The notes beneath the pieces are model-generated. The model was not told the origin of the DNA. It did not search any database and saw nothing but the letters and a program-made list of their open reading frames with translations. A program made the position numbers and the translations under genes. Shown piece after piece: positions 55,577 to 64,000 of a stretch of DNA of 64,000 nucleotides. The DNA lies in the NCBI RefSeq assembly GCF_000153165.2, contig NC_014472.1, forward strand, positions 741,501 through 805,500. Direction: 5' to 3'. The first letter of the stretch is position 1, and the number at the start of each line of letters is the position of its first letter. This stretch comes from Maribacter sp. HTCC2170. Its GTDB lineage: Bacteria; Bacteroidota; Bacteroidia; Flavobacteriales; Flavobacteriaceae.

Positions 55577-56506
55577 TTAGGCCTTTGGCAAGAATACTTC
55601 AGCCATCATACAGCGGGCACTACCACCTCCACAGGTTTCTATTGTATCCAATGAACTATGTATTATTTCACAGTGTTTCTCAAAGGCCTTAATTTGTTTA
55701 AAATCCAAACTATTGAATGCAGCGCTGCTCATTGCCAAAAACCGCTTGTCATTGGCTCCCAGGACCTGTAACATATTCCCTGCAAAATGATGCATCTGAT
55801 CTTCGGTGATTTCAATAATCTCCTTACCATCTTTCCTTAGGTGTTCAACGACACTCTTGCGTTCTTTTTTGTCATCAATAGAACCTAAACAAATCACAGC
55901 AAATTCCTCACCCAAAGCCATCATCACATTTGTGTGATAAATTGGTAATCTCTGCCCATCAACTGTTTGATTGGCTGTAAATATTACGGGAAAACAATTA
56001 AAATCCTCACAAAACTCAATGATCAACTCCTCATGAGCCCTATCTGACAGCGCACAGTATACTTTTTGATGTATGCGATCCATAAGAATACTACCTGTAC
56101 CCTCTAAAAACAAACCTTCTTCCTCCGCCGAAGTATAATCTACAACATCTTTGATGATAAACCCTTCGTCTTCCAATATTTCAAGAATATCCTCACGCCT
56201 TTCATTTCTTCTGTTCTCAGCGAACATAGGGTAAATACCAACCGTACCGCTAGCGTGAAAAGAAATCCAATTATTAGGGAAAATAGAATCGGGAGTATCT
56301 GGCACTTGGGTATCATCAATTACAATTACATTAACACCTTTGCTTCGTAATGCGTCAACAAACGCATCAAACTCCTCTTGTGCCTTTTCATTGACAGATT
56401 TTGCTTTCAAATCTATCTCCTCCATAAAATAATTGTTCACTGCAGTCTGTTCGTTCATACGAAAGTTCACAGGGCGAATCATTAATATTGTATTTGTAAT
56501 CTGCAT
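55577..56506 (-). CDS. ctlX: CtlX-like citrulline/arginine deiminase-superfamily protein
   Basis: 309 residues. The start TILMIRPVNFRMNEQTAVN and an end CGGGSARCMMAEVFLP (catalytic Cys) match CtlX of the guanidino-group-modifying superfamily; FLEGTGSILMDR, YHTNVMMALGE and the HHFAGNML block hold the expected Asp, Glu and His. CtlX was described in Francisella as a citrulline-ureidase-like enzyme, and its role in Bacteroidota is open. A promoter with TTTG-N22-TACATTTG lies directly upstream, overlapped by an inverted repeat. Followed by argS after 119 bases. Confidence 0.85.
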   Translation of the reverse strand: MQITNTILMIRPVNFRMNEQTAVNNYFMEEIDLKAKSVNEKAQEEFDAFVDALRSKGVNVIVIDDTQVPDTPDSIFPNNWISFHASGTVGIYPMFAENRRNERREDILEILEDEGFIIKDVVDYTSAEEEGLFLEGTGSILMDRIHQKVYCALSDRAHEELIIEFCEDFNCFPVIFTANQTVDGQRLPIYHTNVMMALGEEFAVICLGSIDDKKERKSVVEHLRKDGKEIIEITEDQMHHFAGNMLQVLGANDKRFLAMSSAAFNSLDFKQIKAFEKHCEIIHSSLDTIETCGGGSARCMMAEVFLPKA

Positions 56507-56526
56507 AGGTTTTCTGAAATTTTGGG

Positions 56527-56560
56527 CAAATGTAATTTTTTGCTTTAGATTTTTGACAAA
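56527..56560 (-). promoter_or_regulatory. Promoter of ctlX
   Basis: On the minus strand TTTG (56557-56560) is followed, after a 22-base spacer, by TACATTTG (56527-56534), a match to the Bacteroidota TTG-N17-23-TAnnTTTG consensus. Transcription would start near 56520, about 14 bases before the ctlX ATG. Confidence 0.65.
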
Positions 56561-56572
56561 AATGCGTCAAAA
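56551..56572. promoter_or_regulatory. Inverted repeat overlapping the ctlX -33 element
   Basis: TTTTGAC (56551-56557) and GTCAAAA (56566-56572) are exact inverse copies separated by eight bases, and the left arm overlaps the -33 box of the ctlX promoter. This is the geometry of a repressor site. The regulator is unknown, but arginine metabolism is the obvious theme. Confidence 0.45.
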
Positions 56573-56598
56573 GTCAAATTAGCCGGCATAAATGGGTC

Positions 56599-57513
56599 TT
56601 ACTCACGAATCAGAGGCATCGTACTACAACGTAAAAGACCTCCTTGCTTAGAAATCTCAGAATATGGAATTTCCTCTACAACAAAACCTTGTTCCCTGAG
56701 CCAAGTGTTCAAACGCGTAAAATTGCGCTCAGAAACTACGACATTTGGTGCTATCGAAAACACATTACTGCACATCTGATACATTTCATCAGCGGTGATT
56801 TCAAACACATTCTCTTGACCAAAATAATTCAACAACCACTCGTATTCTTCCTCGACCAAAAATCCATTCTTATGCATAATGGCCTTATTTGTTCCAATTG
56901 GCTGAAAACAACAGTCTAAATGCAAGGCATTTTCTTTTGCGTTGGTGATTGATTTTCTCAATTCAAATGACTTAACAATCTTTTTCGGAAACATTTTTTT
57001 GATATACTCAACTCCCTGCCAATTAGTTCTTGCGGTAATATAATCTGGATAATCCTTACCAGTATAGGTTCCAATAAAAATATGGTCATTCCATGGCATC
57101 ACGTCTCCACCTTCTATATGCACTTCGTCAGGTGGATATAAAATCTTCTCGGGATCAATTCTGTCCAACACATGAAGTATTGCCTCAAACTCTTCCTCCC
57201 GATCTGGCAGTATATTCGCTTTGATCAATTTATCATCTATTACAAAAGCAATATCCCTAGAAAATATCTGATTACAATCGCTCAATACTTCTGGTCTAAA
57301 AACATCAACACCATGCTTTTCAAACACCTCAGCAAATGCCTCCATTTCATTAATCATATCTTCCTCTGCAGGATATGTACCAGCCAATATATGCTCCAAT
57401 GATTTAGGATCGTAAGCCTCTTCAGGTAAAGGCATACCACCACTTTCTTTTGCAGTGCCTAGCACAACAGCTTTCAACTTTGATGTTTCGTCATTTATAT
57501 TTAGATGCAGCAT
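56599..57513 (-). CDS. Arginine deiminase / amidinotransferase family protein
   Basis: 304 residues from ATG at 57513. A TTG at 57528 is in frame but lies inside the promoter's -7 element, so it is rejected. The guanidino-modifying fold shows HIEGGDVMPWNDHIF (Asp), NALHLDCCFQPIG (His) and a final catalytic-Cys block, QGGLLRCSTMPLIRE. This is the layout of dimethylarginine dimethylaminohydrolase, arginine deiminase and glycine amidinotransferase relatives. Which reaction it performs is not clear by eye. It lies 92 bases upstream of ctlX, and both act on arginine-like compounds. Confidence 0.85.
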   Translation of the reverse strand: MLHLNINDETSKLKAVVLGTAKESGGMPLPEEAYDPKSLEHILAGTYPAEEDMINEMEAFAEVFEKHGVDVFRPEVLSDCNQIFSRDIAFVIDDKLIKANILPDREEEFEAILHVLDRIDPEKILYPPDEVHIEGGDVMPWNDHIFIGTYTGKDYPDYITARTNWQGVEYIKKMFPKKIVKSFELRKSITNAKENALHLDCCFQPIGTNKAIMHKNGFLVEEEYEWLLNYFGQENVFEITADEMYQMCSNVFSIAPNVVVSERNFTRLNTWLREQGFVVEEIPYSEISKQGGLLRCSTMPLIRE

Positions 57514-57525
57514 ATACTTTTTGCG

Positions 57526-57533
57526 CAAATATA
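57526..57533 (-). promoter_or_regulatory. -7 element for the amidinotransferase-family gene
   Basis: TATATTTG on the minus strand lies 13 bases before the ATG at 57513. A -33 TTG is not evident. Its position means the transcript starts near 57519, downstream of the alternative TTG codon. Confidence 0.5.
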
Positions 57534-57559
57534 TGAATTCAGTTTTGTAGATAATAAAA

Positions 57560-57592
57560 AACCACCTTTTTCTAAAATTGAAAAAAGTGGTT
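57560..57592 (-). terminator. Rho-independent terminator of gltA
   Basis: AACCAC and GTGGTT, continued by TTTTTC and GAAAAA across a C/A mismatch, form a stable stem. On the minus strand it is followed by a T-rich stretch (GTGGTTTTTTATT). It stands 27 bases past the stop of the citrate synthase gene. Confidence 0.8.
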
Positions 57593-57618
57593 GATTACTG
57601 TTTAGTTATTTGAACTTG

Positions 57619-58902
57619 TTACCTTTTGTTCAAAGGAACAAAAGGTCTTGTAGTTTCGCCAATGAATACTTGTCTTGGGCGACCAATCGGCTCATTTCTC
57701 AAGCGCATTTCCCTCCAGTGAGCCATCCATCCTGGTAATCGACCCATAGCGAACATCACTGTAAACATTTCTACTGGTATACCCAATGCGCGATAAATAA
57801 TTCCAGAATAAAAATCTACGTTGGGATATAGTTTTCTTTCAACAAAATATGGATCTTCCAAAGCTACTTTTTCCAATCCTTTGGCTACTTCCAAAATTGG
57901 ATCATCAACTCCTAAATCTTCCAATACTTCATCAGCAGCTTTCTTGATTATTCTTGCTCTTGGATCAAAATTCTTGTAAACCCTATGCCCAAAGCCCATT
58001 AATCTAAAAGGATCGCTCTTGTCCTTTGCCTTCGCCATATACTTTTCCGTGTCACCACCATCTTCAGCAATAGCTTCCAACATTTCTAAAACAGCCTGAT
58101 TGGCTCCACCATGTAACGGGCCCCAAAGCGCTGAGATACCAGCTGATAATGAAACAAACAATCCTGCATGGGAAGAACCTGTAATACGCACTGTCGAAGT
58201 AGAACAATTTTGTTCATGATCAGCGTGCAATATCAATAACTTGTCAAGAGCATCAATTACAATTTTGTTTTTTTCATATTCCTTGTTCGGCTTTTTGAAC
58301 ATCATTTTATGTAGGTTCTCTACATAACCTAAACTATCATCGCCATAATCCAAAGGCAAACCTTTTTTCTTACGCATGGTCCAAGCCACCAATACAGGGA
58401 ATTTACCCAATATCCTCACCATAGCATGGTACATTTCTTTTTCAGATGAAACATTTACAGAAGTTGGATTAAAGGCAATTAAAGCACTGGTCAATGAAGA
58501 CAACACTCCCATTGGGTGTGCAGACTTAGGAAAACCATCTAAAATTTTCTTCATTTCTTCATCTACATGGGATTCAGCCTTAATATCATTATGAAAAGAA
58601 GTCAATTGTTCTTTATTGGGTAGTTCTCCAAAAATCAGCAAATAAACAACTTCTAAAAAATCAGCCTTTTCAGCCAATTCTTCTATTGAATATCCACGGT
58701 ACCTCAACATTCCTTTTTCACCATCTAAAAATGTAATGGCACTTTCGCAAGAGCCTGTATTTTTATACCCAGGATCTATAGTAATCATACCCGTGGTAGA
58801 CCTCAATGTTTTTATATCAATGGCCAGTTCATCTTCTGAACCTTTTATTACAGGAAATTCATATTTTTTACCGTTATACTCTAGAGTTGCTTTATCTGAC
58901 AT
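57619..58902 (-). CDS. gltA: Citrate synthase (type II)
   Basis: 427 residues, the length of hexameric type II enzymes. Catalytic blocks are visible: LLILHADHEQNCSTSTVR (His), WGPLHGGANQAVLEML (His) and DPFRLMGFGHRVYKNFDPRA (His/Arg); the catalytic Asp lies at NVDFYSGII. It condenses oxaloacetate and acetyl-CoA into citrate, the first step of the TCA cycle. It has its own promoter (58934-58964) and terminator. The order rplQ, carA, eno, glgA, gltA is close to that of other Flavobacteriaceae. Confidence 0.97.
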   Translation of the reverse strand: MSDKATLEYNGKKYEFPVIKGSEDELAIDIKTLRSTTGMITIDPGYKNTGSCESAITFLDGEKGMLRYRGYSIEELAEKADFLEVVYLLIFGELPNKEQLTSFHNDIKAESHVDEEMKKILDGFPKSAHPMGVLSSLTSALIAFNPTSVNVSSEKEMYHAMVRILGKFPVLVAWTMRKKKGLPLDYGDDSLGYVENLHKMMFKKPNKEYEKNKIVIDALDKLLILHADHEQNCSTSTVRITGSSHAGLFVSLSAGISALWGPLHGGANQAVLEMLEAIAEDGGDTEKYMAKAKDKSDPFRLMGFGHRVYKNFDPRARIIKKAADEVLEDLGVDDPILEVAKGLEKVALEDPYFVERKLYPNVDFYSGIIYRALGIPVEMFTVMFAMGRLPGWMAHWREMRLRNEPIGRPRQVFIGETTRPFVPLNKR

Positions 58903-58933
58903 TTGTATATTTTACTTGGATTATGGTGAAAGA

Positions 58934-58964
58934 CAAATTTAAGAAAAACCCATCATTTTAACAA
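58934..58964 (-). promoter_or_regulatory. Promoter of gltA
   Basis: The minus strand carries TTG (58962-58964), a 20-base spacer and TAAATTTG (58934-58941), an ideal Bacteroidota promoter. The start point would lie near 58927, giving a leader of about 25 bases. Confidence 0.75.
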
Positions 58965-59009
58965 TTTTGCTGTAGTAATGACAAGTCATTTATAATCAAT
59001 CTATTTTGC

Positions 59010-60554
59010 TTAAGAACTGAAGGAATACAACTGCTTATAATATGCATCAACAGACTTCTTCCAAGTAAAACGCATTTTCTTCGCATTCCCCTGGATTTTT
59101 TTCCATTTGGGCTTATCATTTTTATAAATATCTAAGATCAGGTCAAATGAGGTTGTCATGTTTTTGATCTTCTCCTCATAAGTTGCCCCATCAAAACTGA
59201 ATCCAGTTTTCATATGTTCCACTGTATCTTTTAAACCTCCTGTATGGTGCACCAAACATGGTACTCCATTACGCATTGCCAACATTTGACTTATTCCACA
59301 GGGCTCAAAAAGGCTTGGCATAAAATAAAGATCTGATTCAAGGTACATTGAATCAATCAAACTTTCTGATTGACCATTAGTAAAAATGAAGTTTTTATTC
59401 TCATAACTGATCTTCCTAAATAAATCTTCATATTCCGGGGCACCAGTACCTAAGAGCATAAAAATACCGTTTACCTTATCCAGCTTCTTTAGAATTTCAA
59501 CAAATGCATCGGGCGAACGTTTAATAAAATAGAATTTCTGCTCCGTTAGACGCGCCACGCTTGATGCAATAAAACTGGGTCTGCCCTCTATTATGTACTT
59601 AATTATTTTTTCTCCTGTGTGGGCCAAAAAATCTGATTTGTACTTTTTAGTCTCATCTTGTAACCATTGAAACAATGCTAATACCGTATTACGATAAATC
59701 ATCCCCGTGGATTCCTCATTAATATTTGAATAATTACTTCCGTTCAAAATACCAAACAACCTTCCTTCATTGGCTGCTTTTTGCAAGTCCTTTTCGAGAC
59801 CCTCCCCACCAATGAATTCAGGCGGTTCACTGGGCAGGAGTACATCCTCCATATAAGAAGGTGAAACTGTGTGAACAGCATCGGCGTACCGTATACCTAC
59901 GGCCATTAAATTAATACAGTCTTGATATCGATAATCCATCAACCCTTTGGAATCAAAGGGAATATCAGGAAACCAATTCCGTACAGAGGCATAATTGTTT
60001 TCTAAAGGTCTTATCCCCTGAATTGCAAGATTATGTATGCTATATACAAACCTCATCTTCCTTAGGGATTTATACTTAGGATGAAAAGTTTTCAAGAACA
60101 ATAATAAGCTAGAATGCCAATCGTGCATATGCACAATATCAAGCTTACCAAACTCACCATGTTTAATTGCCTCGGCTACCGCTGTACAGAATATGACATA
60201 CTTCACAAAATCAGTAAAAAATGGCTCAACCGGATTATCGTGGTAAATCTTTGCTATTTCACCTCCCTCAATTTCAGGATGATGAATCACATAATGATGA
60301 ACGTTTTTGAATTCTTTTTTGGGAATAACCTCATACAGTTCTGCCGTATAGGTAGTACCTCTTAATCCAAAATTCAATTTGGCCTTGAGTATACCTCCTT
60401 TATGTAGTCTTGAATATGCAGGAACTACTACATGGACCTTATCCCCTCTTTCAGATATCTGTCTCGGCACATCCCGAACAACATCGCCCATACCTCCTGC
60501 TTTACAATTGTACAATCCATCATTTTCAGCAGCAACAAAAAGAAAGTTATTCAT
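59010..60554 (-). CDS. glgA: Glycogen/starch synthase family GT5 glycosyltransferase
   Basis: 514 residues, cytoplasmic. The N-terminal ADP-glucose-binding region has AAENDGLYNCKAGGMGDVVRD, the K-x-GG motif of GT5. The N-terminal domain also has DIVHMHDWHSSL and VYSIHNLAIQGI. The C-terminal Rossmann domain includes LFEPCGISQMLAMRNGVPCLVH, the typical E-x7-E-like region, with HTGGLKDTVE. It would extend alpha-1,4-glucan using a nucleotide-glucose donor. Family members in Bacteroidota sometimes use UDP-glucose. No branching enzyme is beside it. Its own promoter lies above eno's terminator. Confidence 0.9.
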   Translation of the reverse strand: MNNFLFVAAENDGLYNCKAGGMGDVVRDVPRQISERGDKVHVVVPAYSRLHKGGILKAKLNFGLRGTTYTAELYEVIPKKEFKNVHHYVIHHPEIEGGEIAKIYHDNPVEPFFTDFVKYVIFCTAVAEAIKHGEFGKLDIVHMHDWHSSLLLFLKTFHPKYKSLRKMRFVYSIHNLAIQGIRPLENNYASVRNWFPDIPFDSKGLMDYRYQDCINLMAVGIRYADAVHTVSPSYMEDVLLPSEPPEFIGGEGLEKDLQKAANEGRLFGILNGSNYSNINEESTGMIYRNTVLALFQWLQDETKKYKSDFLAHTGEKIIKYIIEGRPSFIASSVARLTEQKFYFIKRSPDAFVEILKKLDKVNGIFMLLGTGAPEYEDLFRKISYENKNFIFTNGQSESLIDSMYLESDLYFMPSLFEPCGISQMLAMRNGVPCLVHHTGGLKDTVEHMKTGFSFDGATYEEKIKNMTTSFDLILDIYKNDKPKWKKIQGNAKKMRFTWKKSVDAYYKQLYSFSS

Positions 60555-60591
60555 TTAGGTGTATTAATTTGATTAGTAATCGGTTGGTCTA

Positions 60592-60623
60592 AAAAGGTAA
60601 GTAAAGTTTAGCTCAGAGCCAAA
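60592..60623 (-). promoter_or_regulatory. Probable promoter of the glycogen synthase gene
   Basis: The minus strand has TTTG (60620-60623), a 20-base spacer, then TACCTTTT (60592-60599), which is one mismatch from TAnnTTTG. It abuts the enolase terminator. The start point would be near 60585. Confidence 0.5.
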
Positions 60624-60648
60624 AAAAGCCTTTCAAAGAAAGGCTTTT
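60624..60648 (-). terminator. Rho-independent terminator of eno
   Basis: AAAAGCCTTT and AAAGGCTTTT form a perfect 10-bp stem around the 5-base loop CAAAG. On the minus strand it is followed by a T-run. It is 16 bases past the enolase stop codon. Confidence 0.85.
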
Positions 60649-60663
60649 GCAAAGGTTCAAATC

Positions 60664-62037
<1,374 letters not shown>

Positions 62038-62058
62038 TCACATTAAATTTGTGATAAT

Positions 62059-63186
62059 CTAAACTTTGACTTTCTGGTTTGCGGAATTCTTGATCAAATT
62101 TAAAAACTCATCAAAAAGATACTCAGAATCGTGCGGTCCAGGACTTGCTTCAGGATGGTATTGTACAGAAAAAACATCTTTATTCTTCAACCTAATACCT
62201 GCAACAGTATTGTCATTTAAATGAACATGTGTTATCTCTATATCAGGATTAGCTTCAGTCTCTTCCCTATTAATTGCAAAACCATGGTTCTGAGAAGTAA
62301 TTTCACCCTTTCCAGTTTTTAGATTCATAATTGGGTGATTTATTCCTCTATGCCCATTATGCATTTTATAGGTAGATACCCCATTGGCCAATGCGATAAC
62401 TTGGTGGCCCAAACATATTCCAAAAAGAGGCTTATCACTGCTAATGATATCCTTTGCAGTATTTATCGAAGCATTCAATGGTTCTGGATCCCCAGGCCCG
62501 TTCGAAATAAAATAACCATCAGGATTCCATTCTTGCATTTCATCAAATGTAGCATTGTAAGGGAAAACCTTAATGTAACAATCTCTTTTGGCAATATTTC
62601 GAAGAATATTCAATTTTATACCAATGTCAAGAGCTGACACTTTATAAGTTGCATTCTCTTCCCCATAATAGTACGGTTCTTTTGTAGATACCTTAGAAGC
62701 AAGTTCTAAACCTTTCATACTAGGTAGCTTCGCTAATTCAGTTTTTAGATTTTCAATGTTGTCCACATCAGTAGAAATAACCGCATTCATAGCTCCATTA
62801 TCTCTTATATAAGACACCAAAGCCCGTGTATCAACATCTGAAATTGCGAGCGTATTGCTTTTATTCAAAAAATCCAATAAGCTTGAATCGGCATCAGGTC
62901 GTGAATATTCATAACTAAAATTCTTGCAAATTAATCCAGCAATTTTTACTGTTTGTGATTCAACCTCACCTTCATTGGTCCCATAGTTCCCAATATGTGC
63001 GTTTGTAGCAACCATTAATTGCCCAAAATAGGACGGGTCTGTAAAAATCTCCTGGTACCCGGTCATACCAGTATTGAAACATACCTCACCAAATGATGTC
63101 CCCTCTTTTCCGCCTACAGCTTTACCATAGAAAATTGTGCCGTCAGCTAGTAAAAGAACGGCACGTTTTTTAGATTGATACTTCAT
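62059..63186 (-). CDS. carA: Carbamoyl-phosphate synthase small subunit
   Basis: 375 residues. The N-terminal domain has FYGKAVGGKEGTSFGEVCFN followed by TGMTGYQEIFTDPS. The C-terminal class I glutamine amidotransferase has FISNGPGDPE, the nucleophile block FGICLGHQVIALANG (Cys) and the His-Glu pair in FSVQYHPEASPGP. It supplies ammonia from glutamine for carbamoyl phosphate, used for arginine and pyrimidines. The large subunit carB is not in the window. Confidence 0.97.
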   Translation of the reverse strand: MKYQSKKRAVLLLADGTIFYGKAVGGKEGTSFGEVCFNTGMTGYQEIFTDPSYFGQLMVATNAHIGNYGTNEGEVESQTVKIAGLICKNFSYEYSRPDADSSLLDFLNKSNTLAISDVDTRALVSYIRDNGAMNAVISTDVDNIENLKTELAKLPSMKGLELASKVSTKEPYYYGEENATYKVSALDIGIKLNILRNIAKRDCYIKVFPYNATFDEMQEWNPDGYFISNGPGDPEPLNASINTAKDIISSDKPLFGICLGHQVIALANGVSTYKMHNGHRGINHPIMNLKTGKGEITSQNHGFAINREETEANPDIEITHVHLNDNTVAGIRLKNKDVFSVQYHPEASPGPHDSEYLFDEFLNLIKNSANQKVKV

Positions 63187-63227
63187 ATTCTATTCTCAAT
63201 AATTAAATTTCACAAATAAACATAAAA

Positions 63228-63255
63228 AAAGGATAAACTGTAAAGCTTATCCTTT
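63228..63255 (-). terminator. Rho-independent terminator of rplQ
   Basis: AAAGGATAA pairs with TTATCCTTT around a 10-base loop. On the minus strand a T-run follows (reverse of the A-run at 63223-63230). It is 27 bases beyond the rplQ stop codon and before carA. Confidence 0.8.
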
Positions 63256-63281
63256 CGTAAATATTATTAGTTAATAACATT

Positions 63282-63785
63282 TTATTCTTCTGAATCATCT
63301 GATTTACTATCAGCCACAGCTACTGGTGGAGTTTCTGTTTTTGCACCACCACCTCTTCTACTTCGTCTTGTCGTTTTCTTCTTAGGCTTATCAGCGTTAT
63401 AAATCTCATTAAAGTCAACCAACTCGATCATTGCCATATCGGCGTTATCCCCAAGTCTATTTCCTAATTTAATGATTCTTGTATAACCACCTGGTCTATC
63501 ACCAACTTTTTCAGAAACTGCACTGAACAACTCAGTGACAGCATATTTGTTTCTTAAATATTTGAAAACTATACGTCTGTTGTGTGTGCCCTTTTCAGCT
63601 GTCTGATTGTTAGCTGCCTTAGACTTTGTTATCAATGGCTCAACAAACTGCTTTAAGGCTTTTGCCTTGGCAACAGTAGTGTTTATTCTTTTATGCTCTA
63701 TAAGAGAAGAAGCCATATTTGCCAACATAGCTTTTCTATGTGCAGCTTTTCTTCCTAAATGATTAACTTTTTTTCCGTGTCTCAT
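63282..63785 (-). CDS. rplQ: 50S ribosomal protein L17
   Basis: 167 residues. The start [20 protein letters not shown] is the L17 signature, and the conserved core runs to about residue 125. The C-terminal end is an extra basic/Ser-rich extension ([17 protein letters not shown], then an acidic end), common in Bacteroidota. It is part of the large ribosomal subunit near the exit tunnel. It lies 66 bases after rpoA, as in most bacteria. Confidence 0.97.
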   Translation of the reverse strand: MRHGKKVNHLGRKAAHRKAMLANMASSLIEHKRINTTVAKAKALKQFVEPLITKSKAANNQTAEKGTHNRRIVFKYLRNKYAVTELFSAVSEKVGDRPGGYTRIIKLGNRLGDNADMAMIELVDFNEIYNADKPKKKTTRRSRRGGGAKTETPPVAVADSKSDDSEE

Positions 63786-63851
63786 TATTCAATTTTATCA
63801 TCTTGCTACCAAATCCCAAAAATTACCTTTAGGAGAGCAAAATATGATTAT

Positions 63852-64000
63852 TTAATCTTTGTCTAATTTATATTTTGAAAGATCCATTCCGAAGCTCAAT
63901 CCTTTGTTGATCACCAACTCTTCAAGTTCAGTTAAGGATTTCTTTCCAAAGTTTCTGAACTTCATCAAGTCATTTTTATTGAATGAAACCAAGTCTCCCA
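63852..64000 (-). CDS. rpoA: RNA polymerase alpha subunit, C-terminal end (partial)
   Basis: Only the last 48 or so codons are in the window; the gene runs beyond position 64000. The visible peptide ([19 protein letters not shown], then [18 protein letters not shown] and SKYKLDKD) is the alpha C-terminal domain with its helix-hairpin-helix, which contacts promoter DNA and activators. The stop codon is at 63852-63854. Confidence 0.95.
   Translation of the reverse strand, partial: GDLVSFNKNDLMKFRNFGKKSLTELEELVINKGLSFGMDLSKYKLDKD

Overview
This window looks like a chromosome segment of a marine, polysaccharide-degrading flavobacterium (Bacteroidota, Flavobacteriaceae; Maribacter, Zobellia or Arenibacter-like). 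The support is AT-rich DNA, many lipoprotein signal peptides, the order rpoA-rplQ-carA-eno-gltA, ECF sigma / FecR / TonB-receptor genes, and promoter-like TTG-N20-TAnnTTTG elements. Genus assignment is inference. No tRNA, rRNA, CRISPR array, insertion sequence or phage gene was seen.

Layout. (1) 1-11507: a leftward operon of six exported enzymes (GH95, a SASA-type acetylesterase, an S1 sulfatase, a GH141-like beta-helix protein with a PDZ tail, and two GH29 alpha-L-fucosidases), which suggests breakdown of a sulfated, acetylated, fucose-rich glycan such as fucoidan. It has no SusC/SusD pair inside the window and may continue to the left. (2) 11767-18228: an exonuclease/GIY-YIG fusion, then a sulfur and redox block (43-aa membrane peptide, DUF2892 protein, persulfide-dioxygenase/rhodanese fusion, SulP transporter, diheme peroxidase). 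(3) 18307-30652: housekeeping and poorly known genes, including a divergent nitronate-monooxygenase-like protein, a CotH-like lipoprotein, a LolC/E-type permease head-to-head with a NamZ-like muramidase, a small metalloprotease lipoprotein and queE. (4) 30727-39403: HerA-like ATPase, an HxlR regulator facing an alpha/beta-hydrolase/glyoxalase pair, aldo/keto reductase, two esterases, and a 46-aa lipoprotein. (5) 39406-41672: folD and ffh. (6) 41860-52550: the most unusual region. Two acidic lipoproteins, one built from internal repeats, are divergent from an ECF sigma / FecR anti-sigma / TonB receptor operon; next comes a pair of DUF3857/transglutaminase-like proteins, of which only the first keeps the Cys-His-Asp triad. 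(7) 52619-64000: GH18-like protein, argS, two arginine-deiminase-superfamily enzymes, gltA, glgA, eno, carA, rplQ and the end of rpoA.

The fucosidase operon would trim fucose and release sulfate and acetate, and a SulP carrier and persulfide enzymes lie nearby, but a functional link is only inferred. The sigma/FecR/receptor locus resembles cell-surface signalling systems in which an outer-membrane receptor controls its own sigma factor; the neighbouring repeat lipoproteins and transglutaminase-like pair have no function I can name.
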